Program-made: the position numbers and the translations under genes
Notes under the pieces: generated by a model
Database searches by the model: none
What the model saw: only the letters and a program-made list of their open reading frames with translations
Told to the model about the DNA's origin: nothing
Assembly (NCBI GenBank): GCA_964019135.1
Contig: OZ025248.1
Coordinates: 18,111,574 to 18,175,573 of the forward strand
Source of the DNA: Arenicola marina
Taxonomy: Eukaryota > Annelida > Polychaeta > Arenicolidae
Direction: 5' to 3'
Length of the DNA stretch: 64,000 nucleotides
Shown here: piece after piece, positions 1 to 10,700 of the stretch
Layout: each line of letters starts with the position of its first letter
How positions within the stretch are numbered: the first letter of the stretch is position 1

Positions 1-870
1 AAGGCCACATTGCCCCTCCACCTGCCTCCATCACTTGCCAGCTGTACTGGGCCTGGCTAGTGAATTCACTGACGGGCTCACGTCATTCCTTGTCCACGTA
101 AGGCCACATTGCCCCTCCACCTGCCTCCATCACTTGCCAGCTGTACTGGGCCTGGCTAGTGAATTCACTGACGGGCTCACGTCATTCCTTGTCCACGTAA
201 GGCCACATTGCCCCACCACCTGCCTTCATTACTGGCCAGCTATACTGGGCCTGGGTAGTGAATTCACTAACGGGCTCACGTCATTCCTTGTCCACGTAAG
301 GCCACATTGCCCCACCCCCTGCCTTCATCACTGGCCAGCTATACTGGGCCTGGCTAGTGAATTCACTGACGGGCTCACGTCATTCCTTGTCCACGTAAGG
401 CCACATTGCCCCACCCCCTGCCTTCATCACTGGCCAGCTATACTGGGCCTGGCTAGTGAATTCACTGACGGGCTCACGTCATTCCTTGTCCACGTAAGGC
501 CACATTGCCCCACCCCCTGCCTTCATCACTGGCCAGCTATACTGGACATGGCTAGTGAATTCACTGACGGGCTCACGTCATTCCTTGTCCACGTAAGGCC
601 ACATTGCCCCACCCCCTGCCTTCATCACTTGCCAGCTGTACTGGGCCTGGCTAGTGAATTCACTGACGGGCTCACGTCATTCTTTGTCCACGTAAGGCCA
701 CATTGCCCCACCAGCTGCCTCCATCACTTGCCAGCTGTACTGGGCCTGGCTAGTGAATTCACTGACGAGCTCATGTCATTCCTTGTCCACGCAAGGCCAC
801 ATTGCCCCACCAGCTGCCTCCATCACCGGCCAGCTATACTGGACATGGCTAGTGAATTCCCGCTCACTGC
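1..870. repeat. 99-bp tandem satellite, about 8.7 copies
   Basis: Units beginning AAGGCCACATTGCCCC recur at 1, 100, 199, 298, 397, 496, 595, 694 and 793, giving an exact 99-bp period; the last copy decays after about 860. Copies differ by a few substitutions, for example TTGCCAGCTGTA against TGGCCAGCTATA. Because 99 is divisible by 3, one forward frame stays open as a 33-residue repeat, but its left end begins at TTG rather than ATG and the array runs off the window edge. I call it a satellite; a repetitive exon is possible but unsupported. Confidence 0.93.
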
Positions 871-1011
871 CTCACACGACTGGTATATTTTACAGGGCTT
901 CCCATTACCTCCTGTCATGGAGCAAAACAGGACGTAAAATATCTCTCTGAGACTCGTATATATCACTGAGCACCGGTCGGTGGCGTCCCCTGGCGGCTTC
1001 CGGGGCTCACA

Positions 1012-1475
1012 TGTACACCGTGGTGGGGCTGTCGGTGGTGGTGCTGGCGGTGGTGGCGCTGGGTGGCACTGGTGGTGCTGGCGGTGGTGGCGCTGGGTGG
1101 CACTGGTGGTGCTTACGGTGGTGGCGATTGGTGGCGCTGGTGGTGCTGGCGGTGGTGGCGCTGGGTGGTGCTGGCGCTGGGTTGTGGTGGTGGTGCTGGC
1201 GCTGGGGGGGCGGTGGTGGCGCGGGGTGGCGCTGGTAGGGCTGGTGCTGCTGTGTGGTGGTGGCGGTGGTGGCGTGGGTGGTGCTGAGGCTGGGTGGTGC
1301 TGGCGCTGGGTGGTGCTGGCGTTGGTGGCGCTGTATGGTGCTGGCGGTGGTGGCGCTGTGTGGCAGTGGCGGTGCTGGCGCTGGTGGCGAGGAGTGGCGC
1401 TGGTTGCAGTGGTGGCGCTGGTGGCGCTGGTGGGGCTGCTCCCGGTGCTGGTTGTACAATTGGTTAATATTGGTG
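1012..1475. repeat. G-rich GGTGGCGCTGG/GGTGCTGGC low-complexity tract
   Basis: A strongly strand-asymmetric tract of interleaved GGTGGCGCTGGTGGTGCTGG variants with no fixed long period. Runs of GG every 2-4 bases over more than 450 bp make it a candidate for two-tetrad G-quadruplex or slipped structures. The open frames here encode only Ala/Gly/Val/Trp-rich low-complexity peptides and are a by-product of composition. Confidence 0.9.
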
Positions 1476-1904
1476 GCGGTAACAGGATGCAAGTTCGCTC
1501 GATCGATAGGACCTCTCCTCAGGGCTGCTTAGTCCATTTAAATCGAAATGTACTTAAAACAAAGACCCAACCAACCAGCCCAGCTGAGCCACGGCACGAT
1601 GGAGGCAAACCGCTTCAGAGCTGAGGCTAAGGCTGAGGCTGAGGGAAATTGACTGACTTTTATTTCATGTCGTGAAATGAACTCCCTTCGCTCTATTGTC
1701 GCTTTGGCTTTACTAAGCACGGTAATAACGGTATAGGGACTATTACTTTTCACACCCAGGGCTCAGCCTCCTCCATCACGGCCACCGATGTTATCAACAA
1801 AACACTGATGCGACTTTTCGAAATAAGATTATGGTGCCCCGCCCCGGTTGGCCCGTCTACCTAAATTTGGTCCTCTCCTATTCTAGCCTGTGACATCTTC
1901 ACTT
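1476..1904. other. Unassigned single-copy-looking sequence
   Basis: No coding frame, RNA gene or repeat was recognised between the G-rich tract and the SINE. Short open frames here show no family features. Confidence 0.5.
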
Positions 1905-2045
1905 CGTTAAACTCCCACCGGCCAGTAATAGGAGAGATAAAGGACGGAAAAAGTTATTTCCCCCGAGGGCATCGAACGTTGAAGATTGCGGCACCTCTGG
2001 CCTCTGAGTGAGCCTCCCGTGCTCCTACCGAGCTGAGCTTGACTG
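1905..2045 (-). mobile_element. tRNA-derived SINE (probable)
   Basis: On the minus strand, from about 2032 downwards, the sequence has a tRNA-like A box (AGCTCAGCTCGGTAGGAGC, a D-arm-like stretch), an anticodon-arm-like region, and about 50 bases later a B-box-like CGTTCGATGCC. It continues into a non-tRNA tail (GGGGGAAATAACTTTTTCC). This RNA polymerase III promoter layout with an unrelated tail is typical of tRNA-derived SINEs. A decayed tRNA pseudogene is the alternative. The 3' boundary is uncertain. Confidence 0.55.
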
Positions 2046-2325
2046 GGTTGATGACGAATGAATGAAGGGTGGACGGACAGTGGGGAGGATGATGGACTGA
2101 GTGTTCTGGACGGGTAGCTTGGCGGGGGTGGCGTTGAGAGGGGTGTCGCCCTGCACGCTCCACTCGCCGCGCCTCCCGACAAGCACCCCTCTCGCCAGGC
2201 AGCAAGAAGAGCGCCGCCAAGAGGCACACTTTTCACAGTCAATTTACCAAAATAATGGGAGACTCGACTCCTTGAGACCGCACGATAAATGGCGGACGTC
2301 AGGCGCCGCCGAGCTGACCAGGTCC

Positions 2326-4225
2326 TTAAACACCCCTGCTGGCCACCCCGAGGTCCTTATACACCCCTGCTGGCCACCCCGAGGTCTTTATACACCCTGC
2401 TGGCCACCCTTAGATCCTTACACACCCCTGCTGGCCATCCTTAGATCCTTACACACCCCTTCTGGCCACCCCGAGGTCCTTATACACCCCTGCTGGCCAT
2501 CCCGAGGTCCTTGCACACCCCTGCTGGCCACCCCGATATCTTTATACACCCTGCTGGCCACCCTGAAGTCCTTACACGCCCCTTCTGGCCACCCCGAGGT
2601 CCTTATACACCCCTGCTGGCCATCCCGAGGTCCTTGCACACCCCTGCTGGCCACCCCGATATCTTTATACACCCTGCTGGCCACCCTGAAGTCCTTACAC
2701 GCCCCTGCTGGCCACCCCGAGGTCTTTATACACCCTGCTGGCCACCCTTAGATCCTTACACACCCCTGCTGGCCAACCTTAGATCCTTACACACCCCTTC
2801 TGGCCACCCCGAGGTCCTTATACACCCCTGCTGGCCATCCCGAGGTCCTTGCACATCCCTGCTGGCCACCCCGATATCTTTATACACCCTGCTGGCCACC
2901 CTGAAGTCCTTACACGCCCCTGCTGGCCTCCCCGAGGTCAGTAATATACACCCTGCTGGCCACCCCGAGTTCCTTACACACCTCTGCTGGCCACCCCGAG
3001 GTCCTTACACACCCCTGCTGGCCACCCTGAGGTCCTTACACACCCCTTCTGGCCACCCGGTCCTTACACACCCCTGCTGGCCACCCCGAGGTCCTTGCAC
3101 ACTCCTGCTGGCCACCCCTAGGTCATTATTATATACCCTGCTGGCCACCCTGAGGTCCTTACACACCCCTGCTGGCCACCCGGTCCTTACACACCCCTGC
3201 TGGCCACCCCGAGGTCCTTGCACACCCCTGCTGGCCATCCCGAGGTCCTTGCACACCCTGGCCGGCCACCCCTAGGTCATTATTATATACCCTGCTGGCT
3301 ACCCCTAGGTCATTAATATACACCCTGCTGGCCACCCCAAGTTCCTTACACACCCCTGCTGCCCACCCCGAGGTCCTTACACACCCTTTCTGGCCACCCG
3401 GTCCTTACATACCCCTGCTGGCCACCCCGAGTTCCTCATACACCCCTGCTGGCCACCCCGAGGTCATTAATATACACCCTGCTGGCCACTCCTAGTTCAT
3501 TATTATACAGCCTGCTGGCCACGCTGAGTTGCTTACAAACCTCTGCTCGCCACCCCGAGGTCTTTATACACCCTGCTGGCCACCCCAAGTTCCTTACACA
3601 CCCCTGCTGGCCACCCCGAGGTCCTTACACACCCCTGCTGGCCACCCTGAGGTCCTTACACACCCCTTCTGGCCACCCCGAGGTCCTTGCACACCCCTGC
3701 TGGCCACCCCTAGGTCATTAATATACACCCTGCTGGCCACCCCTAAGTCATTAATATACACCCTGCTGGCCACCCCAAGTTCCTTACACACCCCTGCAGG
3801 CCACCCTGAGTTCCTTACACACCCCTGCTGGGCACCCCGAGGTCCTTACACACCCCTTCTGGCCACCCGGTCCTTGCACACCCCTGCTGGCCACACCTAG
3901 GTCATTAATATACACCCTGTTGGCCACCCCTAGTTCATTAATATACACCCTGCTGGCCACCCTGAGGTCATTACAAACCCCTGCTGGCCACCCCGAGGTC
4001 TTTATACACCCTGCTGGCCACCCTTAGATCCTTACACACCCTTTCTGGCCACCCGGTCCTTACACACCCCTGCTGGCCACCCCGAAGTCCTTACTCACCG
4101 CTGCTGGCCACCCTGAGGTCCTTACTCACCGCTGCTGGCCACCCTGAAGTCCTTACACGCCCCTGCTGCCCACCCCGAGATCATTAATATAACCCTGCTG
4201 GCCACCCTGAGGTCTGTACACCCCA
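2326..4225. repeat. 31-bp minisatellite array (about 60 copies)
   Basis: The unit reads approximately GGCCACCCCGAGGTCCTTAT followed by ACACCCCTGCT (31 bp), with 30- to 33-bp variants, including a subtype carrying TTAATATACACCC and shortened units reading CACCCGGTCC. Since 31 is not divisible by 3, every frame cycles through all phases, which explains overlapping open frames on both strands; none is a credible gene. Confidence 0.95.
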
Positions 4226-4385
4226 GCTTCCGCCGGTCCAGATCCCTGTGATCTATGGTTATCTCAGTGTTGGGGTCTATGTGTCCGGCTCTCTATCTGT
4301 TTCTGCATAGTGGTATATCTATCGGGCGACCTGGCTTCCTCGCAGTTGTGAATGAATAGATGACGTTTTTTTTACAGTACTGTAA

Positions 4386-4806
4386 AGCCCGGTTCCCACG
4401 ATGCAACTTTTCCACGACACCCGAGGCAGGCGACAGGGTTTGCGCAAAATCTCACCGTGTGAACGGGCGCCTAAGACACGATTTAGGACACTTTTACGAC
4501 CCAGGCGACGTCTTACAGAAATAGGACATGCTCTATATCCAGGCGACATCTTCAAAGAGCCGCAGCCGGGTCTGGTCCCGGGTCTGGTTGGTGTCAAGGG
4601 GCTGCGTGGTTCCCTCGCTTTGAGACCGCTGCGAATATTCCAGAAGGTAGGCCTACCTCAAGAACAGATGGCCAATTTGAAGGTCGTAAAAAATCTTATG
4701 GACAAATCTTTTCGTGTGAACGGAGAATTTTCGGAGACACATTTTCAACAGATATATGGTCCAGAAGGCGGGTGTCGTGGAAAAGTTGCATCGTGGGAAC
4801 CGGGCT
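4386..4806. mobile_element. Non-autonomous PIF/Harbinger-type MITE
   Basis: The two ends are perfect inverted repeats. The left end from 4386 (AGCCCGGTTCCCACGATGCA...) and the right end up to 4806 (...GTGGGAACCGGGCT) match without mismatch over 37 bases. The element is flanked by TAA at 4383-4385 and 4807-4809, a 3-bp TWA-type target duplication that is the hallmark of PIF/Harbinger elements. Subterminal GTGTGAACGG motifs occur near both ends in opposite orientations. The interior has no transposase, so it would depend on an enzyme supplied in trans. A 149-residue forward frame crossing it is fortuitous. Perfect TIRs suggest recent movement. Confidence 0.85.
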
Positions 4807-4809
4807 TAA

Positions 4810-6454
4810 GCATAACGGCCACTGAACAAGGACAGGTCCTACATGTGTAGTGATCTCAACACGCCTCATATTTACAGTCTTAAATTTAAAGCTACGAGAA
4901 GTGGGGGTTATATAATTGGTATTCTTGGGATTTACTCGCTGGTTATATGCAGTTTTAATCGTGCCGGCCGACACAACAGAACTCCTAATTTGGATGTCCC
5001 GTCGTGCTGTTTGCCGTATAATTCCACACTGCCGGCCTGCAGTCCCGCCCGGGAGCGTCCGCTGGCAGTAGCATCCGCCCGGGGTTGCATCTACAAGTCA
5101 GAGGGTGCTCTGGTCCCCCCAATTTACCTTACTTTTCCCCGATACTACAGTCGCGAACAGCGGAGGGTAAAAAATAAACCTGCTATTAATTTCTTTACTC
5201 TTGGGCTGTCTGTTGAAATCATGGCGGGAAGTATCTCAGTGTCCATATATGGCTCGCCCCCTCTTTCAATTTCCATCTCTGTATGCGCGCCAATTCCTGT
5301 CTTTGGTTTCTCTCTCCCTTTTCGGCTTCGCTCGCGCTGTGTGCCTCCTAGCTTCTCTGACGCTTCTTTCCTCTTGGTGTCTTTGGTAGTCTTTGTCCTA
5401 TGGGTTCTCACCCGGTCCTGGTCCTTCAGCGTCTCTCACGGCTCTTGTCTCTCTCTGTTTGTGTCTCGCTGAATACATGCCTGTGACTCACCTTGCCTCC
5501 CGTTCCACCCCAGGTTAATGCCGGTCACCTCTCTCCTTCCGCCCGCCATGGCCTTGCCACTTAATGCAACTCAATTTAATAGGCAGCCATTGAGGTTTGT
5601 GTCACTTATTATTTTTCTCCGATCGCGGCGGAAAATTCGTGATCAAAAGGGAAGACCGGCATTTACCCAAGGAAGAGCGGCCTTTGACCTTTGAGCCTGA
5701 TGCGAGTGGATGGGCGACGTTGAATTTGATCGATAGCAAAAAGCAATCACGCGGTAAAACAGGCCACGCCGTGCGGCTCGCAGACTAAGCCAGGGTTTAG
5801 CCTTCCAGGCCGACCTGACTCATCATTGAAGGAAGAAACGTTTGCTAGCCATCTAGGGATTTCCTCATTGAGAATGACGATGATTGGCAAATATCAAATA
5901 CCGAGAATTGCGAAAAGACATCAAGCGGATTGGGTGCCGAAAGGAAAGCCATGTTTGCTGATGATGGAGCGAAGGAAACGCCCATTGACTCCGTGCGGTC
6001 TTAGCCCCAGCCATAGCGCCACGACATTAACCACGTGATCGGTCTGACAACCACGTGGTACTTGGAACAGCTATGCCGCTCTTATATGATTTATCCGTCC
6101 ATGATCATTCCTGGTACAATTACTACACAACTAATCTAATTTGCACAGTTAATAGAAGATTATAAAAACAGAACCTGTTTCTTCATCTTCAGCGTGGGTT
6201 GAAGCGACAAGTCCCATTGTTTGAGCAAGGAATGCACCACGAATAGGCCCAAAACAATTCAATACCCTCGGTTCTGTCCATTGCTTGGCAAGTGTGGTGT
6301 TGACGTAATTAGAAGAAAAAAATAACGCAGTCCTACAAAATAATATTATTGATTAACTTAGCTATATTAAACGTATTACTAAGACTAATATTGATGAGAA
6401 TGAGACGACGCCCCTGGATTCTGAATGATGTTCTGTCTAATACACCACATCTCT
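4810..6454. other. Intergenic, no feature recognised
   Basis: No repeat array, RNA gene or convincing exon was seen. Forward open frames near 4843-5472 and 5597-5788 show neither conserved motifs nor plausible composition. A CT-rich stretch lies near 5250-5460. Confidence 0.5.
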
Positions 6455-6560
6455 CTCTCTCTCTCACTGTATTGGTTACTGTACTAAGCCCCAGACAAAT
6501 AGGTCCTGGTTCGAATTCGGGCTCGGGCACTTACTCTGTGGCAAGTCACATTAATTAATC
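6455..6560 (+). mobile_element. tRNA-derived SINE (probable)
   Basis: After a (CT)n run at about 6450-6467 comes an A-box-like TTGGTTACTGTACTAAGCC, then a canonical B box GGTTCGAATTC at about 6508, followed by CGGGCTCGGGCACTTACTCT, a tail resembling those of known tRNA-SINEs. The promoter spacing fits a tRNA-derived head. No clear target duplication was found. Confidence 0.5.
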
Positions 6561-7701
6561 TCACATTGTAGGACTACTATAAGTCGTTTTGTTTAAGCCC
6601 TGAATCAAGGTCTATAACTTGTGCTCAGTAACCTTGTCTAACTGATCTAATCATAAACTTGCCGTGACTTGGACGTGAGAAAAAATTACACTATCGATAA
6701 ATTATCGAGGCTTCACTATTAAATGGGATTGATTGGTTCATTATATTTTTCAAGCAAGGAGTGAACAAAAGAACACAAATATATTTTTCACAATACAAGT
6801 TTATGTATATCTGACGTGTTCAACACTTCAAAGAGAATGCAGTGGAACCAAAACAAAACAACACAGACTATTTACAAACCAAGAAAGATATTTCTCGGGC
6901 GGGTTTAACATTATGTTACAGTTTGATACATAACATTATCATTAATCAACATCATTGCTGACCTATTAGTCAATAATATGGACTTCGATATGTTCCATTT
7001 TGAAGAACTGTGTTGACTTATTTGAAATTAAATGAAAGATTTAGCGTTACTAAACAATAGTTGTAGCCAAGTTCTGAAGAAATGAAAAGATGATATCATA
7101 TTTTGCTCAAGATGGTTGCTTTGAATTTGTCATAGTTAATGCCAATAACATAAAATCCCATGTCATTGATTGCACTTTTGATTGCGTTCTTCTGTGTTCC
7201 ATTGCAAGATGGATGTTATATATACAACAAGCTTGGATCCTGTTTTACGCTATAATATTTATAGTTGTCATAAAGATTCCAAATAATTATCAATCTGATA
7301 TTATAGAAGGCAATATGACCGGAGTGTTCTTCAAGTAATCAACACTGTAATTAAACAATAGAAACAGATGCAATCGGTCAAACTATTTTCCTACATGGAA
7401 TAATATGGAACATAATCCCCTGATGCATTGCAGACTTATGTTCGCATAGGTGACGACATGATTATCTTCGAACACAGCTGAACACGAACTGAAAAAGGAT
7501 ATTTCTTGCTCCTTGAGGTATATAAAGGTTCACAGAGTAAGCCTTTTCCTTTGACACATTTGTTTCTCACTCACGCAGCATTGCATGTCCTGTCATTTTG
7601 ATGCAGCTCAGTCACATGATAAATATCCCTGTACACTTTGTGAATCATCTATTCACCCATTCGTTTTCTCTCACACGTTATTGCTCAGATAAGTACTATG
7701 G
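6561..7701. other. AT-rich intergenic DNA downstream of the TLR gene
   Basis: AT-rich and apparently single copy. It presumably includes the 3' UTR and polyadenylation site of the minus-strand TLR gene, but I could not place a clear AATAAA on that strand. Short forward frames (for example 7090-7338) have no recognisable features. Confidence 0.4.

Positions 7702-7741
<40 letters not shown>
7702..7741. repeat. (TA)n microsatellite in the TLR 3' flank
   Basis: About 19 TA dinucleotides, with one TAC interruption near the left end, lie 24 bases beyond the TLR stop codon and so probably inside its 3' UTR. Confidence 0.95.
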
Positions 7742-7746
<5 letters not shown>

Positions 7747-7764
7747 GATGTGACGATAGGAGTG

Positions 7765-10700
7765 TCAGTATTTTTCAGTAATTCGGAGTGTGGTTTCATC
7801 TGTGAATCTGATATCGTCGAGAGCCAGCTGGGCTGACGTCATATCCGGTGCCACCCGCTGGAGGAGTGTCTGCAGCCACTGAGGATCACGCTCCTCGACC
7901 GATATGAAATCGGACGCCGAGAGACCCGATTCCTCCAGTTGGCGTAGGTCACGTGACTCGAGGCCCGGCAGGCGGAGGAGTGCTATTTGGGACGGCTGCG
8001 AGGGACGGTGGTGCTGGTCCCGGTGGTGCAGCAGAAGGCGCCGCAGCCCATCCTGGCGCCACTCTCGTGCCAGGAACGCCGGAGAGACGACGAGAACCAC
8101 GCGGCGTGAGTTCTCCATCGTGTCGGACAGCGCCATCCAGCTGTCACGTGGGTCGTCCAAGATGGCGCCGAGCTCGGTGAGGTTGATGAGCGAGGTGGAG
8201 GAGTCCGGCAGGTGCTGCAGCAGGGCGCGCTGCAGGGTGGCGGTCGCCCAGTCCTCATCCTCCTGGCCGTACAGCACCAGGACGTCGTGCTTGGGTTCGC
8301 TCTCCACGTGTACACGGTACCAGTTCCAGCGTGTCGGGCAGCTGGCTAACATCCGGCGACGGAACTTGCCGGCGAGGATGACGATCACGGCGATGACGCC
8401 CAGGCAACAGAAGGTGACTGCGAGGGCCACGTGTTCCCAGGACACGTGGTGGCCGGGTCGCGGCGCCGAGAGGTCGGGGCAGATACTCGACTCGTTCAGC
8501 GCCAACACCGCCTCCCCCGAGCCGCAGCGCACTCTACCCGCGTCCTTAATGACGTCACGGTGACGACGGAACCACGTGATGAACCAGACGTCGAAGCAGG
8601 TGCAGGAGAGCGGGTTCCCGCGGAGGGTCAGGCCGGACATCCCATCCAGGCTCTCCACGATCTCAGGAAGCTGGTACAAGTAGTTGTTGTGGAGTAGGAT
8701 GGTTCTGGCCGACCTGGTCAGTGACCGCCATGCCCCGGGGGCAATACGGGTCAAGGCGTTGGCGGACACGTCCAGGAAGGTGATGTTATCCAGATGGGGG
8801 CCATCTTCGATATATGTAATGTAATTATCAGCCAGGTACACCGCTTTTTGCCCCGACGGCATATCATCCGGGAAGTAAATCAGTCCTTTACCCGTACAGT
8901 TGATGATAATGGTATCCTGCTGCATTACGCATGCGCAGTGGTTCGGGCACCAGTCGACGGGGCAGTCTAGCAGGGACAGCGCGTCAGGGAGCTGTCTGCT
9001 GACCAGTTTATGGGGTCGCTGGCACGTCAAGTTCTGCCAGAAATACAAGTGCTCCGAGTTTGTGATGTTGTCGGCAAATTGCTGCGCCACCTGTTGTAAG
9101 AATCCCGTCTCGGACTGCAGCTTGCAGTTACACTTCAACGGGTTGCCCTCCATTTGGATGACGACGTTATCCCACATCTGGAAGTAGGTCAGGTCACCGT
9201 CTTCTAATCTCTCCCGGTAGGTGTCGACGTTATCGCCGAGGATGCCCTTCATCAGGTTGTGGCTGAAGTCGAAGGAAGCGACGCACTGGGACCCCGTGAG
9301 GTGCCTGAAGGACGAGACCATCTTCCAGAGAGACTCCGTCTCCAGACGGTTGTGCGCCAGCCGCACCTCAAACTCCTGGTCATACTTACACGTCTTGTAG
9401 AACGCCACCTTGTAGATGTAGCTCAGCTCGTTGTGGCTGAGGTCCACAAGCTGGATGCGGGGTAGGAAGAGGAAAGTCATGCTGATGACTTTCCTCAGGC
9501 TGTTGTGGGAGAGGTCCACGTATCGCAGTGTCCTGCTGGTGAACGTGCCCACGTCCAGCCAGAACAGCTTGTTGTGGCTCAGATCGACGCGCTGCAGCAG
9601 CGGTAAGCGCTCAATGCCGTAACGCGGAAAGTGCGAGATGGCGTTATGGCTCAGCAACAGTTCACGAACGTTAATGGCGGCGGAACGGAACAGCGACTTG
9701 TCAACCCACGTGATGTTATTGTGACGTAAATCAAGGGTCCACAGCTGCGGCCAGGCATCCAGGACGTCCGTACCGCTGGTGGGGTCGTGGGGGTTCCGAG
9801 CTCTCTCCCGCTCTGCATTCCCTTTACCGTCGTTTGTTTTCTTTTTCCACTCCTTCTGTTGGCTCCCTTCACCCTGAGGGCTTCCAGCGACAGCTTCTCC
9901 CGCCTCAGACGGTCCGGGCCGGCATTCAACACGTGACTCAACGGCTGTGAAAGCGTCCCCATCAATTACAGACAAGGCATTGTGGGATAGATTGAGTACC
10001 TTCAGAGTCTTCAGATCTCTGAAAGCGCCTTTCTCTAGACTTGCGATCCTGTTCCCGGACAGATCCAGTTGGCTGAGAGCCCTCAGGCTGCACGGAAAGG
10101 CATCCTCTCCGACCACGTGTAGCGAGTTGTGACTGATATCGAGCTCTCGTAGCTGGGGTAATCCATCCCACAGGCCGTAGGGGAGGTGTTCGATTAGATT
10201 ATGAGAGAGACTTAGGGATCGGATGCGGGCCGTCGGGACGTCCCCCGCGGTGGGCAGGCCGCTGAGGTCTCCCAGTAAGTTGTAGCTCAAGTCCAGTGTT
10301 AATAGATTGGTCAGACCCACCAGCTGGCTCCACGGGACGCGAGACAGCGCGTTGTGCGACACATTTAGGAGGGACACATTGAGGGCGGCGCCCCCAGCCC
10401 CCACCCCCGCGTCGTCATCCGCCACCGCTGCTGCCGCCGTCGCGGGGGGCGCTACAGTTGTAAAGAACGTCGGAATGTTACTCAGGAGGTTTTGAGATAG
10501 ATCGAGGGAGCGGATGCCGCCGGACAGCCCTGTCGTGTTGGTACCGTTTAGCAGGTGGAGACTTGCTGCGGCGTGGCGGAGGCTGAGATGGCGCAGGGCC
10601 GGCGCCTGCACAGCCAGCCCCTCCAGGAAGCCAACCGCCACCTCGCCATCAATCCACATAGACTCCACCGCCGCCAAACACCCGGATCGCATGTCCATCC

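Noticed and set aside
35-937. 300-residue frame over the 99-bp satellite
   Set aside because: It has a TTG start, a purely repetitive sequence and no domain; a satellite with a period divisible by three explains it.
1905-2045. Functional tRNA gene
   Set aside because: The A and B boxes are imperfect, no acceptor stem pairs, and a SINE-like tail follows.
2101-3900. Several Pro/His/Thr-rich frames of 120-254 residues
   Set aside because: They are produced by the 31-bp minisatellite, which cycles through all phases. Both strands show equivalent frames.
4401-4850. 149-residue forward frame
   Set aside because: It starts inside the left TIR of a MITE and ends just beyond the element; no protein family features.
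7904-8563. 219-residue plus-strand frame and others opposite the TLR
   Set aside because: Antisense shadows of the GC-rich TLR coding sequence, without recognisable motifs.
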